Assembly (NCBI RefSeq): GCF_000265385.1
Contig: NC_018013.1
Location: 3,268,501 to 3,332,500 of the forward strand
DNA length: 64,000 nucleotides
DNA from: Aequorivita sublithincola DSM 14238
GTDB lineage: Bacteria; Bacteroidota; Bacteroidia; Flavobacteriales; Flavobacteriaceae
Reading direction: 5' to 3'
The notes below the pieces were generated by a model that saw only the letters and a list, made by a program, of their open reading frames with translations, was not told where the DNA came from and did no database searches. Position numbers and translations under genes: made by a program. How positions within the stretch are numbered: position 1 is the stretch's first letter; each line of letters starts with the position of its first letter. This document shows, in pieces, positions 54,394 through 63,112 of the stretch.

Positions 54394-55029
54394 ATGTCAT
54401 TAGTAGGAAAAAAATTCCCAAACATTACAGTAGATGCAATGAACGAAATGGGAGACACTTTTAAACTAAACGTGCTTGAAGAAGCAAAAAAGAACAACAA
54501 AAAAGTATTGCTTTTTTGGTATCCAAAAGATTTCACATTTGTTTGTCCAACTGAAATTCACTCTTTTCAAGAAGTACTTTCAAAATTTGAAGATAGAAAT
54601 ACAATGATTATTGGAGCATCTTGTGATTCTGCGGAAGTTCACTTTGCTTGGTTGAACACTCCAAAGGATCAAGGTGGAATTGAAGGTGTTACTTATCCTT
54701 TAATTGCAGACACGAACCGCAACCTTTCAAACGCACTTGGTATTCTTGATATTTCAAACGAACGTTATGATGAAGAAACAGGCCTTTTGATGGTAGATGG
54801 AAGTAACGTTACGTATCGTGCAACTTACCTAATTGACGAAGAAGGGAAAATTTTCCACGAAAGTGTAAATGATATGCCACTAGGTAGAAATGTAAACGAA
54901 TACCTTAGATTGGTAGATGCTTACGCACACGTTCAGAAAAACGGGGAAGTTTGTCCAGCAAACTGGGAAGAAGGAAAAGAAGCAATGATCGCTAATCGCG
55001 AAGGTGTTGCAACATACTTAAGAAATTAA
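54394..55029 (+). CDS. 2-Cys peroxiredoxin (AhpC/TSA family)
   Basis: A 211-residue typical 2-Cys peroxiredoxin that reduces hydrogen and alkyl peroxides. Peroxidatic Cys51 sits in FTFVCPTE and resolving Cys187 in GEVCPANW, both in the expected contexts. No ahpF follows; instead a thioredoxin-like gene starts 2 bases after the stop codon, so the thioredoxin is the likely reductant. First gene of the peroxide-defence run. Confidence 0.95.
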   Translation: MSLVGKKFPNITVDAMNEMGDTFKLNVLEEAKKNNKKVLLFWYPKDFTFVCPTEIHSFQEVLSKFEDRNTMIIGASCDSAEVHFAWLNTPKDQGGIEGVTYPLIADTNRNLSNALGILDISNERYDEETGLLMVDGSNVTYRATYLIDEEGKIFHESVNDMPLGRNVNEYLRLVDAYAHVQKNGEVCPANWEEGKEAMIANREGVATYLRN

Positions 55030-55031
55030 TT

Positions 55032-55346
55032 ATGGTAATTGAATTAAAAGATGATAGCCTGCAACAGCTGGTTTCTGAAGAAAAAAACGTAATCGTTCAA
55101 TTTTCAGCAGGTTGGTGTGGCAATTGTAGAGTGATGAAGCCGAAATTTAAAAAGTTGGCTTCAGAAACTGAAGATTATAAATTTGTTTTGGTGGATGCTG
55201 AAAAATTCCCGGAAAGTAGAAAAATGGCGAATGTAGATAATTTACCAACTTTCGCAACTTTCAAAAATGGCGAATTGGTAAACCAAGTACAGACCAACAA
55301 ATTCGAACTTTTAAAAGATCTTGTAGATGAAGTTACCAGTAATTAG
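55032..55346 (+). CDS. Thioredoxin-family protein with CGNC active site
   Basis: A 104-residue single-domain thioredoxin without signal peptide. The active site is WCGNC (Cys29, Cys32), with Asn where thioredoxin has Pro, and the cis-Pro loop (LPTFATFKNGE) is intact. The changed dipeptide should shift the redox potential. It lies between a 2-Cys peroxiredoxin and a small protein whose gene overlaps it by 20 bases, so it probably recycles the peroxiredoxin. Confidence 0.92.
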   Translation: MVIELKDDSLQQLVSEEKNVIVQFSAGWCGNCRVMKPKFKKLASETEDYKFVLVDAEKFPESRKMANVDNLPTFATFKNGELVNQVQTNKFELLKDLVDEVTSN

Positions 55347-55575
55347 ACATATTCAAAAGAACAATTCCATTGAACAGATTGAAAACTGTGTGGAAGTTTT
55401 GGAGTCGTTTAGTGAATACAACCGAATCACAGACGAAGAACTAGACATCATTGGAGAGCTAATTACCAACCTTTGCGGCGCGGTAGAAGTTCATAAAATG
55501 ATTGAAGACGGAATGCCAGAGCGCGACGCTGCAAATACATTTGCACAAAAAGTGTTGGGTTCTATAGACCGATAG
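55327..55575 (+). CDS. Small acidic protein coupled to thioredoxin, function unknown
   Basis: An 82-residue soluble, largely helical protein. It contains a single Cys in CVEVL near residue 22 and another in NLCGAVEVHKMIEDGMPE near 57. I recall similar small genes beside this peroxiredoxin-thioredoxin pair in Flavobacteria, but cannot name a function. The 20-base overlap with the thioredoxin gene means translational coupling, and a terminator follows, so it is the third gene of the operon. Confidence 0.75.
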   Translation: MKLPVIRHIQKNNSIEQIENCVEVLESFSEYNRITDEELDIIGELITNLCGAVEVHKMIEDGMPERDAANTFAQKVLGSIDR

Positions 55576-55594
55576 CATTTAATAATTTATTTTG

Positions 55595-55630
55595 AAAAGT
55601 CCCTTTACAATTTTGTGAAGGGACTTTTAC
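55595..55630 (+). terminator. Intrinsic terminator after the peroxiredoxin operon
   Basis: AAAAGTCCCTTTACA (55595-55609) pairs with GTGAAGGGACTTTT (55615-55628), one imperfect pair, around an ATTTT-type loop. Confidence 0.85.
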
Positions 55631-55722
55631 ATTTAGAGGAATTCGTTTTCTTTAAGAACTTCTTGACACTTTAACAAAAAACGAATTGGTACCTTTATCC
55701 TTCATTTTTAAAAATTAAAATA

Positions 55723-56223
55723 ATGGCTACAATAACATTAGGAGGAAACGAAATAGAAACAATTGGAAACCTACCAAATACAGGAGATACCGCTCCAGAT
55801 TTTAACCTTACTGCACAGGATTTAAGCTCGAAAAAACTTTCAGATTTTAAAGGCTCACGCGTAGTGATGAATATTTTTCCAAGCATAGATACTGGTGTTT
55901 GTGCAACTTCGGCAAGAAAGTTTAACGAAGAAGCTTCAAAACTAGATAATACAAAAATTCTTTGCATTTCAAAAGATTTGCCTTTCGCCCAAAAACGTTT
56001 TTGCGCAGCAGAAGGAATTAATAATCTAGAAATGCTTTCAGATTTTCGTGATGGTAACTTCGGAAAAAATTATGGCGTAGATATGACAACTGGTGCTTTT
56101 CAGGGACTACATTCAAGAGCCGTGGTGGTTTTGGACGAAAATGGAAAAGTAATACACAGTCAACTTGTTCCAGAAATTGGCGAAGAGCCTAATTATCAAG
56201 CAGCATTAAAACCACTTTTATAA
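55723..56223 (+). CDS. tpx: Thiol peroxidase, atypical 2-Cys peroxiredoxin
   Basis: A 166-residue Tpx. Peroxidatic Cys60 is in DTGVCATSARKF and resolving Cys94 in KRFCAAEG; an extra Cys81 is also present. Length and motifs match the family, which prefers lipid hydroperoxides and is recycled by thioredoxin. It has its own upstream TACCTTTA box (55690-55697) after a terminator. The stop codon overlaps the start of dgkA by 1 base (TAATG). Confidence 0.96.
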   Translation: MATITLGGNEIETIGNLPNTGDTAPDFNLTAQDLSSKKLSDFKGSRVVMNIFPSIDTGVCATSARKFNEEASKLDNTKILCISKDLPFAQKRFCAAEGINNLEMLSDFRDGNFGKNYGVDMTTGAFQGLHSRAVVVLDENGKVIHSQLVPEIGEEPNYQAALKPLL

Positions 56224-56582
56224 TGTGGAATACCTATTTGGGAAAGCGTTTAAAAGGTGGCGGTTATGCCATAAAAGGCGCTTTCCTTTTACTTCGGAAT
56301 GAAGCTAGCATACAGGTTCAAGCTATAATTGGTATAGTTATGACCATTGCTGGGTTCTATTTTGAAATTTCTGCAACCGAATGGATGTTTCAGATTTTAT
56401 CTATTGGATTGGTTTTGAGCACAGAAGGCTTAAATTCCGCAGCAGAAGAGATTGCAGATTTCGTACATCCAGACTTTCATAATAAAATTGGTTTAATAAA
56501 AGATATAGCTGCCGGCGCTGTCTTTTTTGCTGCTTTAACTGCTGTTGTCATTGGATGTATAATTTATATTCCGAAGTTTTAG
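56223..56582 (+). CDS. dgkA: Prokaryotic diacylglycerol/undecaprenol kinase
   Basis: A 119-residue membrane protein of the DagK family with three membrane helices. The signature STEGLNSAAEEIADFV (about residues 67-82) carries the catalytic and metal Glu residues. In many Gram-positive and Bacteroidetes species such proteins phosphorylate undecaprenol rather than diacylglycerol. Coupled to tpx by a 1-base overlap. Confidence 0.92.
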   Translation: MWNTYLGKRLKGGGYAIKGAFLLLRNEASIQVQAIIGIVMTIAGFYFEISATEWMFQILSIGLVLSTEGLNSAAEEIADFVHPDFHNKIGLIKDIAAGAVFFAALTAVVIGCIIYIPKF

Positions 56583-56654
56583 GTTTTAAAAAAATGTAAA
56601 ATCACATATCTTGTGAGTTAATTATTGATATGTTCAATTTTAAAAAGTATCAAA

Positions 56655-57221
56655 ATGATAAAAACAAGAATTGGAAGCAAAAGTGATATTGAAGGAGTGC
56701 AACAGCTTCAAGAAAAATATTTATTTAAAAATCTATCCGAAAAGGATCGTGAAAATGGCTTTGTAACTACGCCTTTCACAATCGCACAATTAGAAGAAAT
56801 TACTAAACAAAACGGAATCTTCATTGCCGAAAATGAAAACAATCTAATTATTGCCTATGCTTTCGCAGGAAGCTGGGAATATTTTAAACAATGGGAAATT
56901 TTTAATTTTATGGTGGCTCGATTTCCACAATTGTCATTCAATACTAATGAAATAACTGTGAAAAATAGTTTTCAATACGGTCCAGTTTGCATAGACAAAC
57001 CCTACAGAAGCAAAGGTTTATTAAACCAAATCTTTGAAGAAATGAGGATTGAATTTGTCAAAAAATATCCAATTTCAATAACTTTCATCAATAAAATCAA
57101 TGTGATTTCTGAAAAAGCACACACACAAAAACTAGGCTGGAAAATTATTGATGAATTTCAATTTAATAACAACACATATATCGGATTGGCTTTTGATATG
57201 AAAAATTCAGTATTAAATTAG
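56655..57221 (+). CDS. GNAT family N-acetyltransferase
   Basis: A 188-residue acetyltransferase-like protein. The ATG at 56655 is preferred over an in-frame TTG 10 codons upstream. It begins with the usual IRIGSKSDIEGVQQLQEK-type first helix, and QYGPVCIDKPYRSKGLLNQI (about residues 103-122) is the acetyl-CoA-binding motif A, though its R/Q-x-x-G-x-G loop reads YRSKGL and is incomplete. Substrate unknown; no operon partner is obvious. Confidence 0.8.
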   Translation: MIKTRIGSKSDIEGVQQLQEKYLFKNLSEKDRENGFVTTPFTIAQLEEITKQNGIFIAENENNLIIAYAFAGSWEYFKQWEIFNFMVARFPQLSFNTNEITVKNSFQYGPVCIDKPYRSKGLLNQIFEEMRIEFVKKYPISITFINKINVISEKAHTQKLGWKIIDEFQFNNNTYIGLAFDMKNSVLN

Positions 57222-57356
57222 AAAAATATAGTAGCTTCAATCTTCAAGACCTTAACTATTATAATAATGAATATTGAACCTGAAATCTTTAATTAATAGA
57301 ACTAAAATTACATTTGAAAACTACCAAACTATTGGCAAATTTGTTTTTTATGTTAA

Positions 57357-57391
57357 TTTGAAATTTTCCTCATTGATATTTGTATTTTTGC
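57357..57391 (+). promoter_or_regulatory. Promoter of the ftsK operon
   Basis: TTTG (57357-57360), 23 bases, then TATTTTTG (57384-57391): a full TTTG / TAnnTTTG match 22 bases before the ftsK ATG. Confidence 0.6.
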
Positions 57392-57413
57392 TGAAAAGTC
57401 AACCGTTCCATTA

Positions 57414-59759
57414 ATGGCCAAAAAGAAGAAAACAACCACAAAAACTCCGCGCAAAAAGATTAGTTTTTCGCTTTCCAAACAACAGAAAATACTTTTGGGT
57501 AGCTTTTTGTTTTTGTTGGGAATAGCTTTGCTGTTCTCCTTTGTTTCCTACTTTTTTACTTGGCAAGCAGACCAAAGTGAAATCGGTTTACTTTCAGAAC
57601 GTGAGCTGCAAACTCAAAATTGGCTTAATAAGTTTGGTGCAAACGTGGCTCATTTCTTCATTTATGATGGCTTCGGTATTTCTGCCTTTATTTTAGCTTC
57701 CCTTGTAATTCTTACCGGCGTTTATTATTTCTTTGATTATGCTAAAAAACAATTAGCCAAATTCTGGTTTTGGGGATTGCTATTGATGCTTTGGATTTCG
57801 GTATTCTTCGGATTCTTTGGCGAAAAAACGAGCATTTTCAGCGGAATTATAGGGTATGAAACCAATGACCTGATGCAAGATTATATGGGCTTTGTTGGTG
57901 CAATGCTCGTTATGATTTTCGTGTTGATAATCTATTTAGTAGTTCGGTTAAAACTAACTCCTGAAATGGCTGTAGATGCTTTGAAAAAGTCAAAAAAGCA
58001 AATTACTTCGGAATTAGCTTCGAATGAAATCGAAAACAAAATTGAAATCAAAAACGAAGATGAAGTTGAAGATGACGAAGAACTTCCAGAACCATATATT
58101 GAAGAAAAAGTAACCACTCCACCACCCCTTGAAAAAATAATTCTAAAGTCTGATATTGAAGGCGATGTGGAAATGGAAGTTGAAACCGCCACCGAGGAAG
58201 AAGAAGTAGAAAATAAAAGTGAACAGTTAGTAAAAGATTTTGGCGAATTTGATCCTACGCTGGAATTGAGCAAGTATAAATTCCCAAGTATTAATCTGCT
58301 ACGCGATCACACAGTGGGTGCTGGAATTACAATTGACCAAGAAGAACTTGAAGAAAACAAAAACAAAATTGTTGAAACGCTAAACAATTATAAAATTGGT
58401 ATTTCCAGCATAAAAGCCACAGTAGGACCAACCGTAACACTTTATGAAATTGTGCCAGATGCTGGAGTCAGAATTTCAAAAATAAAAAACCTTGAAGACG
58501 ATATTGCGCTTTCCCTTTCAGCATTAGGAATACGTATTATAGCGCCAATTCCAGGTCGTGGAACCATTGGTATTGAAGTGCCAAACAAAAACCCAAAAAT
58601 GGTTTCCATGCGCTCGGTGATTGCTTCTGCTAAGTTTCAAAATGCAGAAATGGAACTTCCCATAGCTTTTGGTAAAACTATTAGCAATGAAACATTTGTA
58701 GTAGATCTTGCCAAAATGCCGCATATGCTTATGGCTGGTGCAACGGGTCAAGGTAAATCGGTTGGTTTAAATGCCGTGCTTACTTCACTTTTGTACAAAA
58801 AACATCCTGCTGAAGTAAAATTCGTTTTGGTAGATCCCAAAAAAGTGGAACTTACACTTTTCAACAAAATAGAAAGGCATTACTTAGCTAAACTTCCAGA
58901 TACTGAAGAAGCGATAATTACAGATACAAACAAAGTGATAAACACCTTAAATTCACTTTGTATTGAAATGGACGCGCGTTACGATTTGCTGAAAGACGCA
59001 ATGGTTCGTAATATTAAAGAGTACAATACTAAATTCAAAAACAGAAAACTAAACCCTAATGAAGGACATCGTTTTTTACCTTATATAATTTTGGTAATAG
59101 ATGAATTTGCAGATTTAATAATGACCGCTGGAAAGGAAGTTGAAACTCCAATTGCCCGTCTAGCCCAGCTTGCAAGAGCAATTGGTATTCATTTAATTGT
59201 TGCAACGCAAAGACCTTCTGTAAACGTAATTACAGGTATTATAAAAGCAAACTTCCCAGCTCGTATTGCTTTTAGGGTTACGAGTAAGATAGATTCACGA
59301 ACCATTTTGGACAATTCTGGCGCAGACCAACTTATAGGCCGTGGGGATATGCTTTTCACACAAGGTAATGAATTAACTAGAATACAATGTGCTTTTGTAG
59401 ATACTCCTGAGGTTGCAGATATTACAGACTTTATTGGCTCACAAAAAGCATATCCAGATGCATATTTACTGCCAGAATATGTTGGCGAGGAAGGTGGCAC
59501 AAATCTTGATAATGACATAGGGGAACGCGACAAATTGTTCCGCGAAGCCGCAGAAGTATTGGTAATTGCGCAACAAGGTTCTGCTTCATTATTACAACGA
59601 AAGCTTAAACTTGGGTACAACCGTGCAGGTAGAATAATAGACCAAATGGAAGCGGCGGGTATCGTTGGCCCTTTTGAAGGCAGCAAAGCCAGACAAGTCA
59701 CGGTTCCAACGATTGATGCTTTAAATCAACTTTTAGATAACGAAACAAATAACAATTAA
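57414..59759 (+). CDS. ftsK: DNA translocase FtsK/SpoIIIE
   Basis: A 781-residue septal DNA pump that segregates chromosome ends during division. About four membrane helices lie in residues 25-185, then an acidic linker (about 200-270), the alpha/beta motor domains with Walker A GATGQGKS (442-449) and Walker B VIDEFAD near 565, and a C-terminal gamma winged helix (LLQRKLKLGYNRAGRI) that reads polar DNA motifs. The linker is short compared with E. coli FtsK. First gene of the ftsK-lolA-lptF/G operon, with one base before lolA. Confidence 0.96.
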   Translation: MAKKKKTTTKTPRKKISFSLSKQQKILLGSFLFLLGIALLFSFVSYFFTWQADQSEIGLLSERELQTQNWLNKFGANVAHFFIYDGFGISAFILASLVILTGVYYFFDYAKKQLAKFWFWGLLLMLWISVFFGFFGEKTSIFSGIIGYETNDLMQDYMGFVGAMLVMIFVLIIYLVVRLKLTPEMAVDALKKSKKQITSELASNEIENKIEIKNEDEVEDDEELPEPYIEEKVTTPPPLEKIILKSDIEGDVEMEVETATEEEEVENKSEQLVKDFGEFDPTLELSKYKFPSINLLRDHTVGAGITIDQEELEENKNKIVETLNNYKIGISSIKATVGPTVTLYEIVPDAGVRISKIKNLEDDIALSLSALGIRIIAPIPGRGTIGIEVPNKNPKMVSMRSVIASAKFQNAEMELPIAFGKTISNETFVVDLAKMPHMLMAGATGQGKSVGLNAVLTSLLYKKHPAEVKFVLVDPKKVELTLFNKIERHYLAKLPDTEEAIITDTNKVINTLNSLCIEMDARYDLLKDAMVRNIKEYNTKFKNRKLNPNEGHRFLPYIILVIDEFADLIMTAGKEVETPIARLAQLARAIGIHLIVATQRPSVNVITGIIKANFPARIAFRVTSKIDSRTILDNSGADQLIGRGDMLFTQGNELTRIQCAFVDTPEVADITDFIGSQKAYPDAYLLPEYVGEEGGTNLDNDIGERDKLFREAAEVLVIAQQGSASLLQRKLKLGYNRAGRIIDQMEAAGIVGPFEGSKARQVTVPTIDALNQLLDNETNNN

Positions 59760-59760
59760 A

Positions 59761-60399
59761 ATGAAGAAGTTAACAATTATTTTAATCGCTCTTTTTATTA
59801 CAACTTTCTCTCAAGCTCAGGATGCAAAAACCTTGCTTAAGGAAGTTTCAGCAAAAGCGAAAAGCTACGATAATATTACTATCGACTTTAAATACAACTT
59901 GAACAATTCCAAAGAAAACGTAAACCAAGAAACTCGTGGCGATGTTACGCTTCAAGGCGATAAGTATGTGCTAAATATGCTTGGAACCACACGTATTTTC
60001 GACGGAAAAAATATTTACACCATTGTTCCAGAGGATGAAGAGGTGACCATTTCGGCATACAATCCGAAGGATGACAAAGAAGTTACGCCTTCAAAAATGC
60101 TCACTTTTTATGAAAAAGGTTATACTTACAAAATGGACATTGAGCAAAACGTAAAAGGTAGAAAAATTCAGTTTGTAAAATTGATTCCAATTGATTCAAA
60201 AGCCGAAATAAAAGACATTCTTTTGGGCATCGATTCGCAAACAAAGCATATTTACAAATTGATTCAGACCGATGCTAAGGGTACTAAATACACACTTACG
60301 GTTAATTCATTCAAAACAAATCAACCTGTTTCCAAAACCTTGTTTACTTTTGACGAGGCCAAATACAAAAAAGACGGTTACTACTTAAACAAGCTTTAA
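59761..60399 (+). CDS. LolA-like outer-membrane lipoprotein carrier
   Basis: A 212-residue periplasmic protein with a signal peptide (MKKLTIILIALFITTFSQAQ). The remainder is a LolA/LolB-type half barrel (VTLQGDKYVLNMLGTTRIFDGKNIY and so on) that shields lipoprotein acyl chains in transit. It lies 1 base after ftsK and 6 bases before an LptF/LptG-like gene; ftsK next to lolA is a widely conserved order. Confidence 0.88.
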   Translation: MKKLTIILIALFITTFSQAQDAKTLLKEVSAKAKSYDNITIDFKYNLNNSKENVNQETRGDVTLQGDKYVLNMLGTTRIFDGKNIYTIVPEDEEVTISAYNPKDDKEVTPSKMLTFYEKGYTYKMDIEQNVKGRKIQFVKLIPIDSKAEIKDILLGIDSQTKHIYKLIQTDAKGTKYTLTVNSFKTNQPVSKTLFTFDEAKYKKDGYYLNKL

Positions 60400-60405
60400 C
60401 CCTAC

Positions 60406-61845
60406 GTGAAAATACTGGACAGGTATATATTAGTAACCTTTTTGAAGACGTTTGTAAGCGTCTTCATTATTTTAATGTTCATATTTGTCCTGCAGACCAT
60501 TTGGCTCTATATTTCTGAACTTGCGGGTAAAGATTTGGACGTCTGGATTATTCTAAAATTTCTTTGGTATGTCTCGCCACGACTAATTCCATTAGTACTT
60601 CCCCTCACAATTTTGGTCACCTCCTTAATGGTTTTTGGAAGCTTTGCTGAAAAGTATGAGTTTGCCGCAATGAAATCTACTGGAATCTCGCTACAAAGGG
60701 CAATGGGAAGTGTGATTGGTTTTATTGTTGTACTTTCTATTACCGCCTTCTTTTTTGCAAACAACGTAATCCCCTATTCCGAATACAAATGGCAAAACTT
60801 GCGTAGAAATATCTCGCAGTTTCAGCCGTCTATGGTTATTTCTGAAGGACAATTCAGCCAAATTGGCGATATGTTCAATATTAAAGTTGAAAAGAAAAGT
60901 GGCGATCGCGATCAATACTTGAAAGATGTTGTAATTCATAAGAAAAATGAAACACGACCAAACGGAAACTTTACAGTTATCGTTGCTAATAATGGTGAAC
61001 TTGCCAGTCAAGAAGGCAGTAACACACTCTCACTAATTTTAAAGGAAGGAAATTATTACGAAGAAATTCAGGCAAAAACTCCAGCAAAGCAAAAAGCAGA
61101 ACCGTTCGCTAAAAGTTATTTTGACGAATATTCTATAAATATTGACCTCACAGAACTGAACGCTAAAGATATTGATAAAGAAAACGATCTGAACAACCAG
61201 AATATGTACAATATTAGCGAGCTTGGGGTTGAAATTGATTCACTTTCAAATACTTATTCCAGAGATATTGCTGCCTATACCAAAAACATGTATTACCGTA
61301 GCGGTGTTGAAAAATTCCAAGAAAATAAAATTAGTGATACTGCTAGACCACCAGACATCAGTACTATTCTCGAAATTTATAATCCCACGCAGCAAGTTCA
61401 AATAGTAAAACTCGCATTGAATAACGCAAAAGGAACACTACAAACCGTTGATGCAAAAAAGGTGGAATTTAAAGAAAAAGCAAAACGATTAAACAAAACC
61501 GAAATAGCACTTCACGAAAAATATGCTTTGGGAATTGCTTGTATCATCCTATTTTTTGTTGGCGCACCGCTAGGAGCCATCATCCGTAAAGGTGGAATGG
61601 GTTTACCGATGGTAGTTGCTATTTTACTGTTTTTGACATATCATTTCATTGGTATATTTGCGAAAAACAGTGCTGAAGATGGCACCATGCATCCGTTTAT
61701 CGCCACTTGGCTAAGTACGGGAATTATGCTTCCGTTAAGCGTTTGGCTTACCTATCGTGCAACTACCGATCAAGGTATTTTTGATTTTGATTCATTTTTG
61801 CAGCGGATTGGGCGGTTGTTCGGATTAAAGAGGAAAAAGAAGTGA
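60406..61845 (+). CDS. LptF/LptG family permease (YjgP/YjgQ)
   Basis: A 479-residue membrane protein of the LPS export ABC transporter. It has three N-terminal helices (about 10-115), a large periplasmic beta-jellyroll domain and three C-terminal helices (about 370-460), the LptF/G layout. The N-terminal sequence MKILDRYILVTFLKTF is typical. Translation starts at GTG 60406, 6 bases after lolA. The periplasmic region is longer than in the E. coli proteins (about 360 residues total). The ATPase LptB is not in the window. Confidence 0.93.
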   Translation: MKILDRYILVTFLKTFVSVFIILMFIFVLQTIWLYISELAGKDLDVWIILKFLWYVSPRLIPLVLPLTILVTSLMVFGSFAEKYEFAAMKSTGISLQRAMGSVIGFIVVLSITAFFFANNVIPYSEYKWQNLRRNISQFQPSMVISEGQFSQIGDMFNIKVEKKSGDRDQYLKDVVIHKKNETRPNGNFTVIVANNGELASQEGSNTLSLILKEGNYYEEIQAKTPAKQKAEPFAKSYFDEYSINIDLTELNAKDIDKENDLNNQNMYNISELGVEIDSLSNTYSRDIAAYTKNMYYRSGVEKFQENKISDTARPPDISTILEIYNPTQQVQIVKLALNNAKGTLQTVDAKKVEFKEKAKRLNKTEIALHEKYALGIACIILFFVGAPLGAIIRKGGMGLPMVVAILLFLTYHFIGIFAKNSAEDGTMHPFIATWLSTGIMLPLSVWLTYRATTDQGIFDFDSFLQRIGRLFGLKRKKK

Positions 61846-61851
61846 TTTTTT

Positions 61852-61870
61852 TAACCACAGAGTTCGCAAC
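61852..61870 (+). repeat. Remnant of the ACCACAGAG-type dispersed repeat
   Basis: TTAACCACAGAGTTCGCAAC resembles the start of the element at 33687 and the ends of those at 10509-10687. Confidence 0.35.
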
Positions 61871-61936
61871 ATAAATATAGTAAAAATTCCACCCAAAGAA
61901 TCCCCAATTGAAATGTTTAGTTATGGACGTTTCTAC

Positions 61937-61944
61937 TATCTTTG
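61937..61944 (+). promoter_or_regulatory. -7 box (TATCTTTG) of ribBA
   Basis: TATCTTTGCACC lies 19 bases before the ATG at 61964. It decides the start: the in-frame ATG at 61913 is upstream of this promoter. A TTTAG at 61916-61920 may be the -33 element. Confidence 0.55.
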
Positions 61945-61963
61945 CACCACATTATTTACAGCT

Positions 61964-63112
61964 ATGATTTCCACAGAAAAAGAAAATTCCGTTCAACTAA
62001 ATACTATTGAAGAAGCTATTGAAGACATCCGCAATGGGAAGATAATCATTGTGGTTGACGACGAAAACAGAGAAAATGAAGGAGACTTCATTGCCGCTGC
62101 CGAAATGGTTACGCCAGAAATGATAAACTTTATGGCAACCCACGGAAGAGGTCTAATTTGCGCTCCATTAACTGAAGAACGCTGCAACGATCTCGGTTTA
62201 AATATGATGGTGGAAAACAACACAGTGCTTCACCACACCCAATTTACAGTTTCAGTAGATTTGATTGGTCACGGTTGTACCACTGGAATTTCAGTTCACG
62301 ACCGTTCAAAAACCATAAAAGCGTTGGTTGATGAAAACACAAAAGCTAACGATTTAGGAAGACCGGGACACATTTTTCCACTTCGAGCAAAGGAAGGTGG
62401 CGTTTTAAGAAGAACAGGCCATACCGAAGCTGCCATAGACTTAGCGAGACTTGCAGGTTTGAAACCAGCAGGGATTTTGGTTGAAATTTTAAATGAAGAC
62501 GGAACAATGGCGCGACTTCCACAGTTAATGAAAGTTGCCAAAAAATTCGATTTAAAACTTATCTCCATTGAAGATTTGGTGAAATACCGAATGGAACACG
62601 ATTCCTTGATTGAAAAAAAGGAAGATTTCAAAATAAATACAAAATTTGGAGATTTTAGACTTCGAGCTTACAAACAAACCACAAACGATCAAATTCATAT
62701 TGCGCTTACAAAAGGAAATTGGAAAGAAAATGAACCAGTTTTAGTTCGCGTAAACGCGACTTTGGTAAATAGCGATATTCTGGGAACCCTAACAAACAAT
62801 GCCGAGCAAAAACTTGATGATATGTTCAACGTTTTGAACAACGAAGGAAAAGGCGCAATTGTTTTCGTGAATCAACAAAGTCAATCGTTGAACCTTTTAA
62901 GCCGATTGAAGGAATTAAAAGAAACACAAAAACCAAATGAAATTGCTAAAGCTCCAAGAATAGAGATGGACAGCAAAGATTTCGGGATTGGCGCACAAAT
63001 TCTTCACGATTTAGGAATTCACAAAATACGATTGCTTTCAAATAGTGAGCAAACCAAGCGTGTTGGGATGATTGGGTATGGATTGGAGATTATGGAGTAT
63101 GTGAGCTATTAA
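61964..63112 (+). CDS. ribB: RibBA: active DHBP synthase fused to a degenerate GTP cyclohydrolase II domain
   Basis: A 382-residue protein. Residues 1-205 are 3,4-dihydroxy-2-butanone-4-phosphate synthase with [11 protein letters not shown] (about 32-42), THGRGLIC near 59 and [13 protein letters not shown] near 153, all intact, so the riboflavin-branch reaction from ribulose 5-phosphate should work. The C-terminal 160 residues have the GTP cyclohydrolase II fold ([20 protein letters not shown]) but the zinc-binding block SECLTGDVFGSxRCDCG is replaced by [17 protein letters not shown] (265-281), losing all three Cys, and the RQEGRGIGL block reads NQQSQSLNL. The second activity must come from another gene. 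It overlaps the convergent gene by 4 bases. Confidence 0.92.
   Translation: MISTEKENSVQLNTIEEAIEDIRNGKIIIVVDDENRENEGDFIAAAEMVTPEMINFMATHGRGLICAPLTEERCNDLGLNMMVENNTVLHHTQFTVSVDLIGHGCTTGISVHDRSKTIKALVDENTKANDLGRPGHIFPLRAKEGGVLRRTGHTEAAIDLARLAGLKPAGILVEILNEDGTMARLPQLMKVAKKFDLKLISIEDLVKYRMEHDSLIEKKEDFKINTKFGDFRLRAYKQTTNDQIHIALTKGNWKENEPVLVRVNATLVNSDILGTLTNNAEQKLDDMFNVLNNEGKGAIVFVNQQSQSLNLLSRLKELKETQKPNEIAKAPRIEMDSKDFGIGAQILHDLGIHKIRLLSNSEQTKRVGMIGYGLEIMEYVSY

Noticed and set aside
59189..59701. 170-residue minus-strand ORF inside ftsK
   Set aside because: It is antisense to the conserved FtsK motor and gamma domains, with no protein features of its own.
61913..61963. Upstream ATG for ribBA
   Set aside because: It lies before the TATCTTTG box, and the extra residues are not part of the RibB family.
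61846..61963. Possible FMN riboswitch before ribBA
   Set aside because: The gap is only 118 bases, is partly a dispersed-repeat remnant, and shows none of the conserved FMN-aptamer blocks.
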